A stretch of 64,000 bases of DNA from Parapedobacter soli (lineage in GTDB: Bacteria > Bacteroidota > Bacteroidia > Sphingobacteriales > Sphingobacteriaceae). How positions within the stretch are numbered: the stretch's first letter is position 1; each line of letters opens with the position of its first letter. The DNA lies in assembly GCF_025460835.1 (NCBI RefSeq), contig NZ_JAMXAY010000013.1, positions 37,546-101,545 of the forward strand, written 5' to 3'. Below the pieces are notes generated by a model. The model saw only the letters and a list, made by a program, of their open reading frames with translations, had not been told where the DNA came from and searched no databases. The position numbers and the translations under genes are program-made. This document shows positions 43,327-52,469 of the stretch, one piece after another.

Positions 43327-43612
43327 AATCCGGACAATGGAGGCCGTAAACCTGCGGCGTGATATCTTCCAGACTGCAATTGATAACCGTTCCGTTCAGA
43401 TAATAATCCTGCGTGAAGGGATGTTTGACGGTACCTGTAACCATATCACCATCCACCCTATCTATACGCATCCTAACCCTGTAGGTGTATCGATGGCCGG
43501 GTAAGCTATTCGCGGTTATTTCGACGTACTCACCTACCTTTGGCACCCAAGGGCGATGGGTATAATCTTGCGGAATATGCGTAGTCGGAAACTGTATCTG
43601 TAATTGTGTCAT
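43304..43612 (-). CDS. Hypothetical small beta-rich protein
   Basis: 102 residues. VGEYVEITANSLPGHRYTYR and later VTGTVKHPFTQD suggest an SH3-like barrel. ATGA-coupled to the large helicase gene upstream. Function unknown. Confidence 0.55.
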   Translation of the reverse strand: MTQLQIQFPTTHIPQDYTHRPWVPKVGEYVEITANSLPGHRYTYRVRMRIDRVDGDMVTGTVKHPFTQDYYLNGTVINCSLEDITPQVYGLHCPDYEIIENA

Positions 43613-46600
43613 GCCGCATCCTGTAAATCATCCAACTTCAATCCCATAGCTTCATACCAGTCTTTCACGACTTTCGGCACCACACTGTTTCCGATGAATT
43701 TCTTTTGGTCTGACTGATTGCCAACCAATACGTAATCACGCGGAAAGCCCTGTATCGGCAGCAGCTCATCAACTTTAAGCATCCGCATCTTGACATCGGA
43801 TATGTTATACAAGAACATGAACTCGATGATTTTAACGCGGATAGACGACTCCCCTTCCCCGGTAATTAGGAATTGCCAATCCTCATCATCAAGGAATAAT
43901 GGCGCATCGAATACCATCATAGGAGTATTATCCACCTGCATTAGGTAAAGAGGAGATTTATCCTGCCGGGCGACAATTACCGGGCACGGCACTTCGGTTG
44001 ACATGGTATGCCCCCCGTGGGACGGATTGACGATGTAATAATGCCGGCGACTGGCCAATAGTGGCGGCGCAGGCTCGCTGATATCCTTACCTATATTGCC
44101 GTAATTCGGATTAAGTATGAACGGTTTAACATGGACCTTTTGATGTTTGTCGTTTGTCATCACGGTACCGGCCGGCCGATCTACTGATTGGTGATTATAC
44201 GGACCATTGTAGTTTTTATCCAGCCAAACCACCTGGGCTTTGGTAAATCGGTCTTTCGTGGTCAATGTTCCCGCAGGCTCGTCTACTGATTGGATGTTGT
44301 CGCCGTTACCGTAATATTTGGCAAGGAATGCGGTGTTAACCAACCCCAGTTTATCGCGAGTGAGCAAAGTGGGACATGCGTTATTGATATCGGCGCATTC
44401 ACTTGAATGGTTGTAGTTCACCAAAAAGAAAGGTTGCACCAGCGTTTGGCCTCCCACCGTTGTGACGGTGCCGGCTGGGCCGGTTACGGGTATCACTTTT
44501 CCTTCGGGTCTGCCGGAATAGTATTTCTGAATGAAGCTACATTGTATTTTAGCATGCGTGTTGGCTGTGAGCACCGATCTGCATGGCCCGTCTAAATCGG
44601 TATTCCGCGTATCAGGCTTACCGCCGTTGTAGGTGGAAAGAAAAGCTTCTTTGCCGCCAGCCACGTATTTAATCAATCCCGCATATATGCGCTCTAATGT
44701 CCTTGGAGATAAGGGCTTTTTGCGTTTGAAGATACTGATACCTTCATCTTCGAAGTCCAGCACATCTTTCACCGGCATCCACTTCTTTAAACCTGCTCCG
44801 AACAAACCTTCTTTCTTAGGATTTTTGGCGTGTGTAGGTGTCGGCCATACGATAGGAAGATCACCTTTTGCAAAGCAGCCAAACAGCCTGTTACGCGAGG
44901 TGTATGCACCGAAATCCGCGCTATTAAGCTCCCGCCATTCATCACGGTAGCCCATAGCATTGATGTCCCGGCGCCAGCGCAACCATTCCGAACCATTACG
45001 GCGGCTTACCGGTTTACCGTTCTTATCAAGCGGCCCCCAACTCATGAACTCCACAACATTCTCAATTTGGACATAATCGGGATTAAGCGCCGAAATATAC
45101 CGGGGCAAATTTTTGAGATGTACGGCAACAATGCGGCCGGGGGCCATGGTACGGAGTAGTTCGGGCAAAAGGAAATCCAGTTGCCGTGCGAATTGCCGGT
45201 TATCGATGTTATGGCCGTAGTCATTGTAATAGTTCGTGTATTCGTAATGGGTTCCGAACGGGAATGAACTGTTGATCAGATGGATCGAATCATCCGGCAC
45301 ATCCATCCATTCATACGTGCAATCGGTCGACACCAGCCGGTAATTTTGGCCAGCGTATTCTTTCCGGTCGATCTTGAACGTGCGTTTGCGCTCCTGAACC
45401 ATCGATGTGTGGTCAAGGCCGTGCTTCTGTGTAAGCGAGCGCAGCCATGTCCGCTGCTCGTTATGCAGCTCCCATTTTTCTTTCAGGTTCTTGACAATGG
45501 TATATTCTTCAGGCAGGTACAGGATGTAAAAGTCGACGGCTCCGCCTTTGCAGAAAGGTCTGTAAATGCGCTTAAGCATCTGGTATAGCAGGTTGAAATC
45601 GTTGTTTATACCCATCAATATCGCCTTGCTACAATGGCGCTGGAAGTTGCACCCTACACCGCTGATCTCGGGTTTGGTCGCAAGGTATTTCAAATCTCCT
45701 TTGGTGAAATCTACGACTATCCGCTCTCGGTCAGATTCTTTCATTGAACCGTAAAGCGCCGCGTAGTTATCGCCCTTGAATACTTTGTTCAGAGCAGCTT
45801 TTTCGTCGTTCAGATGGTGCCAGATAATGAAATGGTCATCCGGATTGTTGCCGATTATCTCCATGGATTTGGCTAGCCTAACATCGATGCTTGCTTTCTT
45901 CAGCTTGGCGTTCATCGGTAGGTCATTACCGCCGGTGTCTGCCACAAGACGCGCCTGTCCGTTCTTTTCGATTCCAGCCTCGATGGGTTTATCCATTTTG
46001 ACTTCGATCCAGTGCACACGCAATTCGGGCAACTCATACCCCTCATCGGAAAAGCCGAGGTCTGACGGAAATTCAATGGCCACCATCCATGAATGCACCC
46101 ATAACCAGAAATCCGCTTCGTGCTGGGGATGCAGGGTAAGCTCACCGGCTTTGGTTGAATTGCGTTGGAAGAATTGCGTAAGGATTTGGCCGCGGTCAGC
46201 AATTCCCAACACATGGGCATAGTTCACCAATTCTAATACCTCATTGGGTGACGGGGTGGCCGTAGCAATGTATTTGTACTTTACGTTTTTCAGCTGTTTT
46301 GCGAGGGCATTAGTCGTATCGCTGGCCATGTTCTTGACGTAGTTGCCCTCATCGAGCCATACAACAGTAAATGCACTGAAATCAAACCTACCGTCCCTGA
46401 CGCGCTCATAATTGGTCACTACGATGTCGCATGGGCTGGCCATGGCCTCATCGGTACTGGTTACGTACGCCAAGGGGATTCCGAGCCGGGCACCCTCTCC
46501 TACTGCTGGATCGGGATTAACAAACGTTTCGCTCGCGCCCAGCTCTGTGACGATAAGCGCCTTTCCACCAAAGTCCTCTTTGAGGATTCTGCATGTTTCG

Positions 46601-46806
46601 ATTCCCATGTGTGTTTTACCGGTCCCGCAGTCCGGTGCGATCAAAGCGGCTCCGATCTCCAGTCCCCAACATATAATTTTGCTTTGATGGGGCTTAGTGG
46701 ACGGATGGAGTCTCGATGGATCTATTCTGATTCCGTGTTTCTCTGCAACCCTGACTTTGGATAGCAGGAAATCTGTATACTGTTCTTTCTTCTGTTCGAT
46801 TGTCAT
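43609..46806 (-). CDS. Helicase fused to chimeric DNA methyltransferase halves
   Basis: 1065 residues. Residues 1-460 are a superfamily 2 (SNF2-like) helicase: Walker A GTGKT (K64), WLDEGNYV, and a Q..KRIYRP motif VI. Residues about 490-570 match the N-terminal half of a beta-class amino-methyltransferase, with SSFPFG (513-518) in place of DPPY. From about 575 it continues as the C-terminal half of a C5-methyltransferase: ENV (582-584), a QxRxR-like YTSRNRLF, seven about 33-residue repeats (about 720-952) in the target-recognition region, QGFP and IGNSV (G1039). No FxGxG SAM motif and no PCQ are visible. Helicase-methyltransferase fusions can protect phage DNA from restriction; the present form may be defective. 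Confidence 0.75.
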   Translation of the reverse strand: MTIEQKKEQYTDFLLSKVRVAEKHGIRIDPSRLHPSTKPHQSKIICWGLEIGAALIAPDCGTGKTHMGIETCRILKEDFGGKALIVTELGASETFVNPDPAVGEGARLGIPLAYVTSTDEAMASPCDIVVTNYERVRDGRFDFSAFTVVWLDEGNYVKNMASDTTNALAKQLKNVKYKYIATATPSPNEVLELVNYAHVLGIADRGQILTQFFQRNSTKAGELTLHPQHEADFWLWVHSWMVAIEFPSDLGFSDEGYELPELRVHWIEVKMDKPIEAGIEKNGQARLVADTGGNDLPMNAKLKKASIDVRLAKSMEIIGNNPDDHFIIWHHLNDEKAALNKVFKGDNYAALYGSMKESDRERIVVDFTKGDLKYLATKPEISGVGCNFQRHCSKAILMGINNDFNLLYQMLKRIYRPFCKGGAVDFYILYLPEEYTIVKNLKEKWELHNEQRTWLRSLTQKHGLDHTSMVQERKRTFKIDRKEYAGQNYRLVSTDCTYEWMDVPDDSIHLINSSFPFGTHYEYTNYYNDYGHNIDNRQFARQLDFLLPELLRTMAPGRIVAVHLKNLPRYISALNPDYVQIENVVEFMSWGPLDKNGKPVSRRNGSEWLRWRRDINAMGYRDEWRELNSADFGAYTSRNRLFGCFAKGDLPIVWPTPTHAKNPKKEGLFGAGLKKWMPVKDVLDFEDEGISIFKRKKPLSPRTLERIYAGLIKYVAGGKEAFLSTYNGGKPDTRNTDLDGPCRSVLTANTHAKIQCSFIQKYYSGRPEGKVIPVTGPAGTVTTVGGQTLVQPFFLVNYNHSSECADINNACPTLLTRDKLGLVNTAFLAKYYGNGDNIQSVDEPAGTLTTKDRFTKAQVVWLDKNYNGPYNHQSVDRPAGTVMTNDKHQKVHVKPFILNPNYGNIGKDISEPAPPLLASRRHYYIVNPSHGGHTMSTEVPCPVIVARQDKSPLYLMQVDNTPMMVFDAPLFLDDEDWQFLITGEGESSIRVKIIEFMFLYNISDVKMRMLKVDELLPIQGFPRDYVLVGNQSDQKKFIGNSVVPKVVKDWYEAMGLKLDDLQDAA

Positions 46807-46832
46807 TTCAACGTTGTTGCTGCGTTAAAAGT

Positions 46833-46887
46833 GGGCGGGGTCAACCCTGGGGTCAACCCTGGGGTCAACCCTGGGGTTACCCCGCCC
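46833..46887. repeat. Tandem 12-bp repeats closed by a GC-rich stem
   Basis: Three perfect GGGGTCAACCCT units (46837-46872), each nearly self-palindromic, bracketed by GGGCGGGGT and ACCCCGCCC. The whole forms a long hairpin between two leftward genes. It may attenuate or process the early transcript. Confidence 0.75.
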
Positions 46888-46895
46888 GATGATTG

Positions 46896-47639
46896 TTACT
46901 TTTCGATTATCACGATGTCGGGTGCTATTTGCCGGATATTGTCGAGCACCTGGTCTATGGCGCTATCCCTGATTTCTTCCAGTGTATCGTTCGCTTCCGG
47001 GGAAACCAGCGTGCAGGTCAGGTCATCGGGATTGAAGTATACTTCCACCTCGAAGGTTTCTTTCGGCATGCCCTTAAAAATAGGCATAACAACCTTGAAG
47101 CTTTCAGGTACATTGGATTCGACGGTCTGCTGGAGCAACACTTTGCGGTTGCCACGGTCGTCGTTCGCCTTTTCCATGTCCTTTTCCACCTTGGCCTTGA
47201 AATTCTTCAATGCGGACACCAGCTTCATTGCTTCCTGCCGGTTCTCGAAAGCGGACCGGTTCATCTTGATCAGCTCAGCCATCTCATAGGTCGTGATATA
47301 CCGGCCACTGTTGATACCGAACTTCTTGAATGTGGGGTGCGGGGTGATCATGCCAACGATATGGCCCTGATCATAGGCATTATCCTCATTGAAATAGAGA
47401 TGCAATTCGAGCTCTTCCCGGCTGACGGTGATATGAGCTTTCTTTTGGTCAATTTCATCAATGCGTTTTTGCAGGAACCGGAACGGACTATCCAATGTGC
47501 CTGCGATTCTAACTTTGATCGGCTCCAGTACCGGTAATGCATTACCTTCCCGGATGATTAGCTCGCATGATTTTGTGTCATTTTCGGTGACTTCCAGTAT
47601 CGCCTCTTTGACGATTTCGTTTTTTACTTCTTTGTCCAT
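46896..47639 (-). CDS. Hypothetical phage protein
   Basis: 247 residues, charged, alpha/beta. PLKPI- and IRVAGTLDSPFRFLQKR-type stretches resemble a conserved Bacteroidota phage protein in RecT-type operons, without known function. Located between the Gam-like candidate and the helicase fusion. Confidence 0.6.
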   Translation of the reverse strand: MDKEVKNEIVKEAILEVTENDTKSCELIIREGNALPVLEPIKVRIAGTLDSPFRFLQKRIDEIDQKKAHITVSREELELHLYFNEDNAYDQGHIVGMITPHPTFKKFGINSGRYITTYEMAELIKMNRSAFENRQEAMKLVSALKNFKAKVEKDMEKANDDRGNRKVLLQQTVESNVPESFKVVMPIFKGMPKETFEVEVYFNPDDLTCTLVSPEANDTLEEIRDSAIDQVLDNIRQIAPDIVIIEK

Positions 47640-47669
47640 TTTTGAAAATTTGTGTGGTGAAAATTTGGT

Positions 47670-48092
47670 TTAGTCCTCCGTCCCGTTGCGAAGCGCAAAC
47701 AGTCCGCGCTGCCGTTCTTCAGGGGCAATGGGTCGGGATTCGATCAGGTCACCGATGGCGTTATAGTACTCGACGCGACCGGCTTCGTGATCTATGAACT
47801 TGAAACACTCCTCTGATACCAGTGTGGCCCGCTGCTTGATGTTTTTGAGCAGCGATTTCTTTTCCGTTTTCAGCGGATCGAATTTGGCCTTAAGCTGTAC
47901 AGCGATCGCTTTCTTCTCATCTTCGATATCATCCATTTCTATGGATACCGTGGAAAGCCTGTTTTTCATGGCCACGATCTCCTCTTCGGTGAACTGCTTC
48001 ATGTAGCTCATCCTTTCCGGGGCGTCGCAATTGTCCCGGAGAAATCCTTCCCGCTCACGTAGCGGAAGGTGCTCTGCAATGTTCTTTTTCAT
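47670..48092 (-). CDS. Coiled-coil protein (possible nuclease-inhibitor-like)
   Basis: 140 residues with a long central coiled coil (about 35-95, EEIVAMKNRLSTVSIEMDDI and following). A long paired helix in a RecT operon recalls Gam-type exonuclease inhibitors, but no Gam signature is evident. Start is preceded by the ATTTTAATCACAGCAACA leader motif that recurs in this operon. Confidence 0.6.
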   Translation of the reverse strand: MKKNIAEHLPLREREGFLRDNCDAPERMSYMKQFTEEEIVAMKNRLSTVSIEMDDIEDEKKAIAVQLKAKFDPLKTEKKSLLKNIKQRATLVSEECFKFIDHEAGRVEYYNAIGDLIESRPIAPEERQRGLFALRNGTED

Positions 48093-48103
48093 TGTTGCTG
48101 TGA

Positions 48104-48838
48104 TTAAAATGGTGTTACGTTAAAGTTGTTAATTGTTAGTCCCGCCGTGGCCACGGTCACCGTCTTGCACGTTGCGTCCTCGATCATCCGCTGGAAAAGC
48201 TTTGCATCGCTGTTTCGGTCGCTCAGGTGGATCAGCACGATATTGTTGACCTTGCGGAGATCGTTAGCCTGAAGCGTCTGTATGCACGTCTCCACGCTCA
48301 TATGGTCGTTGATCACTCGATCACGCAGGAACTTCTTGTCCGATAGCGTCGTGTCAATGATATCCTCACTGTAATTGGCCTCGATAAGGATATTTGTAAG
48401 GCCAGGGAAACGGTAATCACAGAATGTCGTGTCCGTGAGAAACAACGTGGTGCCCATTTCCGCATGGCGTATCAGGAAGCCGCACGGCTCAGTCGTATTG
48501 TGGTGCGTATCAAATGCTATCACTGCAAACGGACCGAGATTGTATGCTCGCCCTATTTTCATCGGGTTGTATCGATGACTGTACGACCCGAACGCCCGCA
48601 GGGTCCCAGCCGTGGCCCAAATATCCAGCCCAGCCTTCACCGCCCCAGCCACGCCATTGCTGTGATCTCCATGTTCATGCGTGACGCATACACCCACCAC
48701 CTTAGATAGGTCGAAGTCGAGCGCCTTCTTTACCTGCTCAAACCGTACCCCGCACTCAACGATGAGGGTATTACCCCCATCGTCGGTGAACAGGTAGCAG
48801 TTGCCCGCGCTATTACTATTGATGACGTGCAGCCGCAT
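48104..48838 (-). CDS. MBL-fold metallo-hydrolase
   Basis: 244 residues. Metal site THEHGDH (about 52-58), an upstream DGGNTLIVECGV, later FLTDTTF and a C-terminal IHLSDRN. The fold matches YycJ-type MBL hydrolases, many of which cut DNA or RNA. It is next to RecT and a Rad50-like ATPase, so a nuclease role in recombination is plausible. Confidence 0.75.
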   Translation of the reverse strand: MRLHVINSNSAGNCYLFTDDGGNTLIVECGVRFEQVKKALDFDLSKVVGVCVTHEHGDHSNGVAGAVKAGLDIWATAGTLRAFGSYSHRYNPMKIGRAYNLGPFAVIAFDTHHNTTEPCGFLIRHAEMGTTLFLTDTTFCDYRFPGLTNILIEANYSEDIIDTTLSDKKFLRDRVINDHMSVETCIQTLQANDLRKVNNIVLIHLSDRNSDAKLFQRMIEDATCKTVTVATAGLTINNFNVTPF

Positions 48839-48839
48839 G

Positions 48840-49937
48840 TTAGAAATTCAAACTCGGTTGCATTCCAGCCTTTACATCACTCCCACCGTTAGCTTTGGCC
48901 GGTTCCGGCTGCTTTTGCTCGGGTTGCGGCGCTTCCACCTTTTCCGTGGCCGGCGGTAATTCGGATTGCTTGTCGTCATCAACCACCTCAGCATCTTCGA
49001 ACGACATTTCTTTACGGTTGGCGTTTCGGTTAATGTCAGTTGCCACCCGCTCTGAAACCGGATCGGAATCGATGGTCCGTTCGGCCTGAATTGCCTTAAG
49101 GTAATGCTCATCGATCTTTTCGCTATCGATGGTGATTGCATCAAATGCCGCGCGCTTGATGGTTTTCCATGCCATCTCCTCATACCATCCGTCGATTTCC
49201 TCCGTGCCGGCACGTTTGCCGTTAACCCACTTCGGCTTCTCACCTCCCCAAAACTCGGCTGACGCATACTTAGGTTTTCGCTTGTCGATATCTGCCTTAG
49301 AGAACACCTTTACTACGTTCTTCTCGGGCCTATCGTAGTAAATATGTGCATAGAATCCACCGATTACTGACCCTCTATTGAAGGGTTCGAGCCGCTTGAA
49401 TTCGTATGATTCGACACGGTTGTTCAGGTCTTTCTTTATCAGCCGAAACTTATCTGTTTCATACACCAATTCGATCACTACATCATCCGGCACCTCATAG
49501 CCGTACTTCCGGGCTTTTAGCTCGATACCGTCGTAGCCCATCATGAAGGTAATATCATACTTGCCGGTGTGGCTGTTCTTGTACGGGATCAAGTTGATGT
49601 GGTTTTTCTGCAACGGATCAAGTCCGATGACAGAATACGATATCACATCCAACGCCAACTGTTGCATGTTGACGTTATTCCATGAATACTCCAAATTGTC
49701 GCGCTCCTCTTCACGGAGCTTCGCATTCTTTTCCTGCCTTTTCGTATCGGCAGCTTTCAAAACCATGTCCAATTTGATGAAGTAGTTCTGAATGATCTTG
49801 CGCTGGAAATTTGTCACTTTGGACACATCGCCTACCGTCGCTGCGAATTCCTTCATAACGGCTCCCATGAACCGCTCACTCGCCGTCGGTGTTGGAGCCT
49901 TCTGAACCCCTGTTTGCTGCTGCTGTTGATTACTCAT
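48840..49937 (-). CDS. recT: RecT family single-strand annealing protein
   Basis: 365 residues from MSNQQQQQ; this ATG overlaps the stop of the 57-aa gene. RecT features: a Gln-rich N-terminus, VGDVSKVTNFQRKIIQNYF, the YSVIGLDPLQKNHINLIPYK core, and a long Lys-rich C-terminal tail. It anneals ssDNA for recombination-dependent replication. The usual RecE exonuclease is not present. Confidence 0.9.
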   Translation of the reverse strand: MSNQQQQQTGVQKAPTPTASERFMGAVMKEFAATVGDVSKVTNFQRKIIQNYFIKLDMVLKAADTKRQEKNAKLREEERDNLEYSWNNVNMQQLALDVISYSVIGLDPLQKNHINLIPYKNSHTGKYDITFMMGYDGIELKARKYGYEVPDDVVIELVYETDKFRLIKKDLNNRVESYEFKRLEPFNRGSVIGGFYAHIYYDRPEKNVVKVFSKADIDKRKPKYASAEFWGGEKPKWVNGKRAGTEEIDGWYEEMAWKTIKRAAFDAITIDSEKIDEHYLKAIQAERTIDSDPVSERVATDINRNANRKEMSFEDAEVVDDDKQSELPPATEKVEAPQPEQKQPEPAKANGGSDVKAGMQPSLNF

Positions 49938-50107
49938 TTTATTGTTGCTTTTAATTTGTGAATACAATGTTTCAATGTCGATGCCGGCCTCGGCATCTTG
50001 ATTTTGTCGCACCACATCACCCCCGGATAATCACTGATATGCTGATATATGCAGCCATTGCAACTAACCAATGGAATGGGTTTATATCGTGCGACTTTTT
50101 TGGCCAC
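49934..50107 (-). CDS. Small Cys-rich zinc-finger-like protein
   Basis: 57 residues from GTG immediately after the ATPase gene's TAA; its TGA overlaps the RecT ATG. Four Cys (C16, C19, C34, C47) in a CNGC...WC...HC layout suggest one zinc site. It fills the otherwise empty gap. Function unknown. Confidence 0.6.
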   Translation of the reverse strand: MAKKVARYKPIPLVSCNGCIYQHISDYPGVMWCDKIKMPRPASTLKHCIHKLKATIK

Positions 50108-52117
50108 TTATGCTACCCTCAGCTCCTTATCTTCCGGTGAAACAATCAGATTTATAACCTGCGCCGCGGTATCGGGTATCTCCGAGACAGACTCGCGATT
50201 ATCTAAGAAAACAGGGGCTGTCACCCCATGGTGTGCCGACAACGTATTAATGATGTCGATCCCAGCCTGGATCTTAGCGGCGTTATTGGCATCCGGGAAC
50301 GGCACACCGTCCACCAGCGTCACGCAGGTAGGCTCCTCACCGCCGTTGATCAGCCGGTTGAACATACGGAACTTCACCAGCTTGAACATCGAATTGACAC
50401 GAACTTCCAGTTCATCCGATTTCGCCTTATCGAACTGCTCCATGATGAACTCCTGCTTCTCATGGTCTGCCAACTCCTGGGATAGCACCTTTTCCCGGTC
50501 TTTAAGCTCCTTGATGCGGACGTCCGCGCGGGTATTGGATTCGTTCACATGGAGCTTGCGGCGCAGTGCGTCTATTTCAGCGCTGATAGCCGCCTTGCGG
50601 GTGCGCATATCCCCGAAGTCGTGCGCCGGTCTGTTGGATAGTTTACCTTCAAGCTCGGCGATTTTAGTCAGGTTGTCATTGTATCCAGTATGCGACACCA
50701 GCCTCAATTCAACGGACGCAACCTGTGCGGTGCCTGCATCGTTCGCATGCGCAGCATCCAGTACCTTAAGGGCCTCTTCCAGCTCAATTTCCAGCCTATC
50801 AAGACTCTCGGCCAATTTGGACAGCTCCTCGGCATACCGTTCCTGAACCTCGGAAAGCTGCTTCTTCACTGCGCCCAGCTCCTTGGCGAGCGACTGGCCA
50901 TGCTCGTTGATGGCATTCAGTGCTTTCGTTTTATCCTCGATGAAGTGCTGGCGGATGGTCTCGATGTCGTCCACCTCATGGTGCACCTTGCCGCAGCTGC
51001 ATTTGCAGACGGTCATGTTTTCGTCGAGCTCCTTTGCATTGGTCACCCGGAACAGCTCGCGCTGGTTTTCGATACGCATGTTAAGATCGCCTATCTCCTT
51101 GTTCAATCGATCTATAGTCGATCTGTTCGTCGAATCGATCTGGTCGTGGAGACGCTTCTTGCTTTCATAATCCTGTTGGAGCGACCGGACACGGCTCTCT
51201 GCCTCATCCCGGCTACGGTTGGCTGCGGCAACCTCATCGTTATAGGCGCGCTTCAATTCCAGTTCGATAGATTGGTTGGCCAGCTTCCGTTCGTTGATGT
51301 CCTTACGGATGTCCATCACCGCTTTGTTCTCCGCCTCGGATGCCTTGACGATATCGGTGATAGCCTCCTCCAACTGGTCGTGTTCGGATTGGAGGCTTTT
51401 GATTTCCGCCTGTACCGCGGCTTCATCCACCGGATCCAATTTGCTCCGCTGCTGCTCATCAATCCGCCCCGGAATATCTTCCAGCTCATCCTTTATCTTT
51501 TTCTTCTTAGACGATAATTCCGCCTTGTATTCCTTGAATGTTTTACCCGACAACTGGTCGAGCAGTTTGCGGAACCTGGCATCTTTGGCGGCGATATCCT
51601 CATCGGTAATGGTGCCTGCTATATCCTCCAGTACCACACGGCGGTCCTGCCATTTCAGCGAGTTGAAGTAAAGCGGATTGGTGATCAGCTTGAAGGTGCT
51701 TTCCGGCAATATGGCGTTGACCTTGTGCTGGAACTCCCCGGCCTGCAACGGCACCTCATTCCAGAAATACAGGTGCTCGTTGCCGGTAAACTCGGCCTCC
51801 TCCTCCCCTCTTTTCTTCACCCACTTTTCCTTGTGGATGTGACGGATGGTGATTTCCTCACCATCCACAACCAGCACGCCGGTTACCTCGTTTTCGATGC
51901 GGCGGGCCGCGTCACCCTTTGCATCGAGCGGTTTTATGCTGAAATCCTTTCGGTCGGCGCTGTCTTTCCCGAAAAGCAGCCACGTGAATGCATCGAATAG
52001 AGTGGATTTCCCGGCCCGGTTGGCCCCGTATACATTAGTTACGGATTGGAAGTCTATATGGTATTTCTTGATACCCTTGAAGTTGACGATTGTCAGTGAT
52101 TTGAGAAATATATTCAT
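50108..52117 (-). CDS. SbcC/Rad50-like AAA ATPase
   Basis: 669 residues. Walker A GANRAGKST near the N-terminus, then FDAFTWLLFGKDS typical of RecF/SbcC heads, two long coiled-coil arms, and a CKCSCGK cluster near residue 375, halfway along, that could act as a zinc hook. C-terminal head contains the VFLDNRES region as Walker B. No SbcD or Mre11 partner is nearby; the MBL hydrolase two genes downstream is a candidate partner. Confidence 0.85.
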   Translation of the reverse strand: MNIFLKSLTIVNFKGIKKYHIDFQSVTNVYGANRAGKSTLFDAFTWLLFGKDSADRKDFSIKPLDAKGDAARRIENEVTGVLVVDGEEITIRHIHKEKWVKKRGEEEAEFTGNEHLYFWNEVPLQAGEFQHKVNAILPESTFKLITNPLYFNSLKWQDRRVVLEDIAGTITDEDIAAKDARFRKLLDQLSGKTFKEYKAELSSKKKKIKDELEDIPGRIDEQQRSKLDPVDEAAVQAEIKSLQSEHDQLEEAITDIVKASEAENKAVMDIRKDINERKLANQSIELELKRAYNDEVAAANRSRDEAESRVRSLQQDYESKKRLHDQIDSTNRSTIDRLNKEIGDLNMRIENQRELFRVTNAKELDENMTVCKCSCGKVHHEVDDIETIRQHFIEDKTKALNAINEHGQSLAKELGAVKKQLSEVQERYAEELSKLAESLDRLEIELEEALKVLDAAHANDAGTAQVASVELRLVSHTGYNDNLTKIAELEGKLSNRPAHDFGDMRTRKAAISAEIDALRRKLHVNESNTRADVRIKELKDREKVLSQELADHEKQEFIMEQFDKAKSDELEVRVNSMFKLVKFRMFNRLINGGEEPTCVTLVDGVPFPDANNAAKIQAGIDIINTLSAHHGVTAPVFLDNRESVSEIPDTAAQVINLIVSPEDKELRVA

Positions 52118-52127
52118 GATTAATTGA

Positions 52128-52469
52128 TTATTGATTATCGACTGGTTGCAGTTCGCGGAACAGGAAGAAAGCCGTAACCTTCTGCCCCATCACCTCGGTT
52201 TGCAGATTGAATCCTTTGTAGCTATTGTCCTGAACGATCGTGCCCACAACAGCACCGGTACCGGCCAGCAATAGCCACTCCTCACCTTTCGCCATGATGG
52301 CGTAATGGGTGTTTCCCTTCCGGAATACGAGGCCGGGCTTGAAATCGGCCTTCTTTATGCCAGTTTTCTTATCGGCTACGATCTCCTCGTTGGCGGAATA
52401 TCGGCCTGCCAGGTTAGGCGCCATACGGGGTGAGAAGCGCGCTATTTCACGTCCATTAGCGGCAGTCAT
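52128..52469 (-). CDS. Hypothetical protein
   Basis: 113 residues. Beta-rich segments GLVFRKGNTHYAIMAKGE and VVGTIVQDN; a basic N-terminal patch. In phage recombination operons small proteins of this sort are common. Unknown function. Confidence 0.55.
   Translation of the reverse strand: MTAANGREIARFSPRMAPNLAGRYSANEEIVADKKTGIKKADFKPGLVFRKGNTHYAIMAKGEEWLLLAGTGAVVGTIVQDNSYKGFNLQTEVMGQKVTAFFLFRELQPVDNQ

Noticed and set aside
46833..46887. CRISPR-like array
   Set aside because: Repeats of 12 bp without spacers and no cas genes.
46831..47289. Plus-strand frame starting with VNPG repeats
   Set aside because: The repeats reflect the 12-bp DNA repeat; the frame then runs antisense to a well-supported leftward gene.
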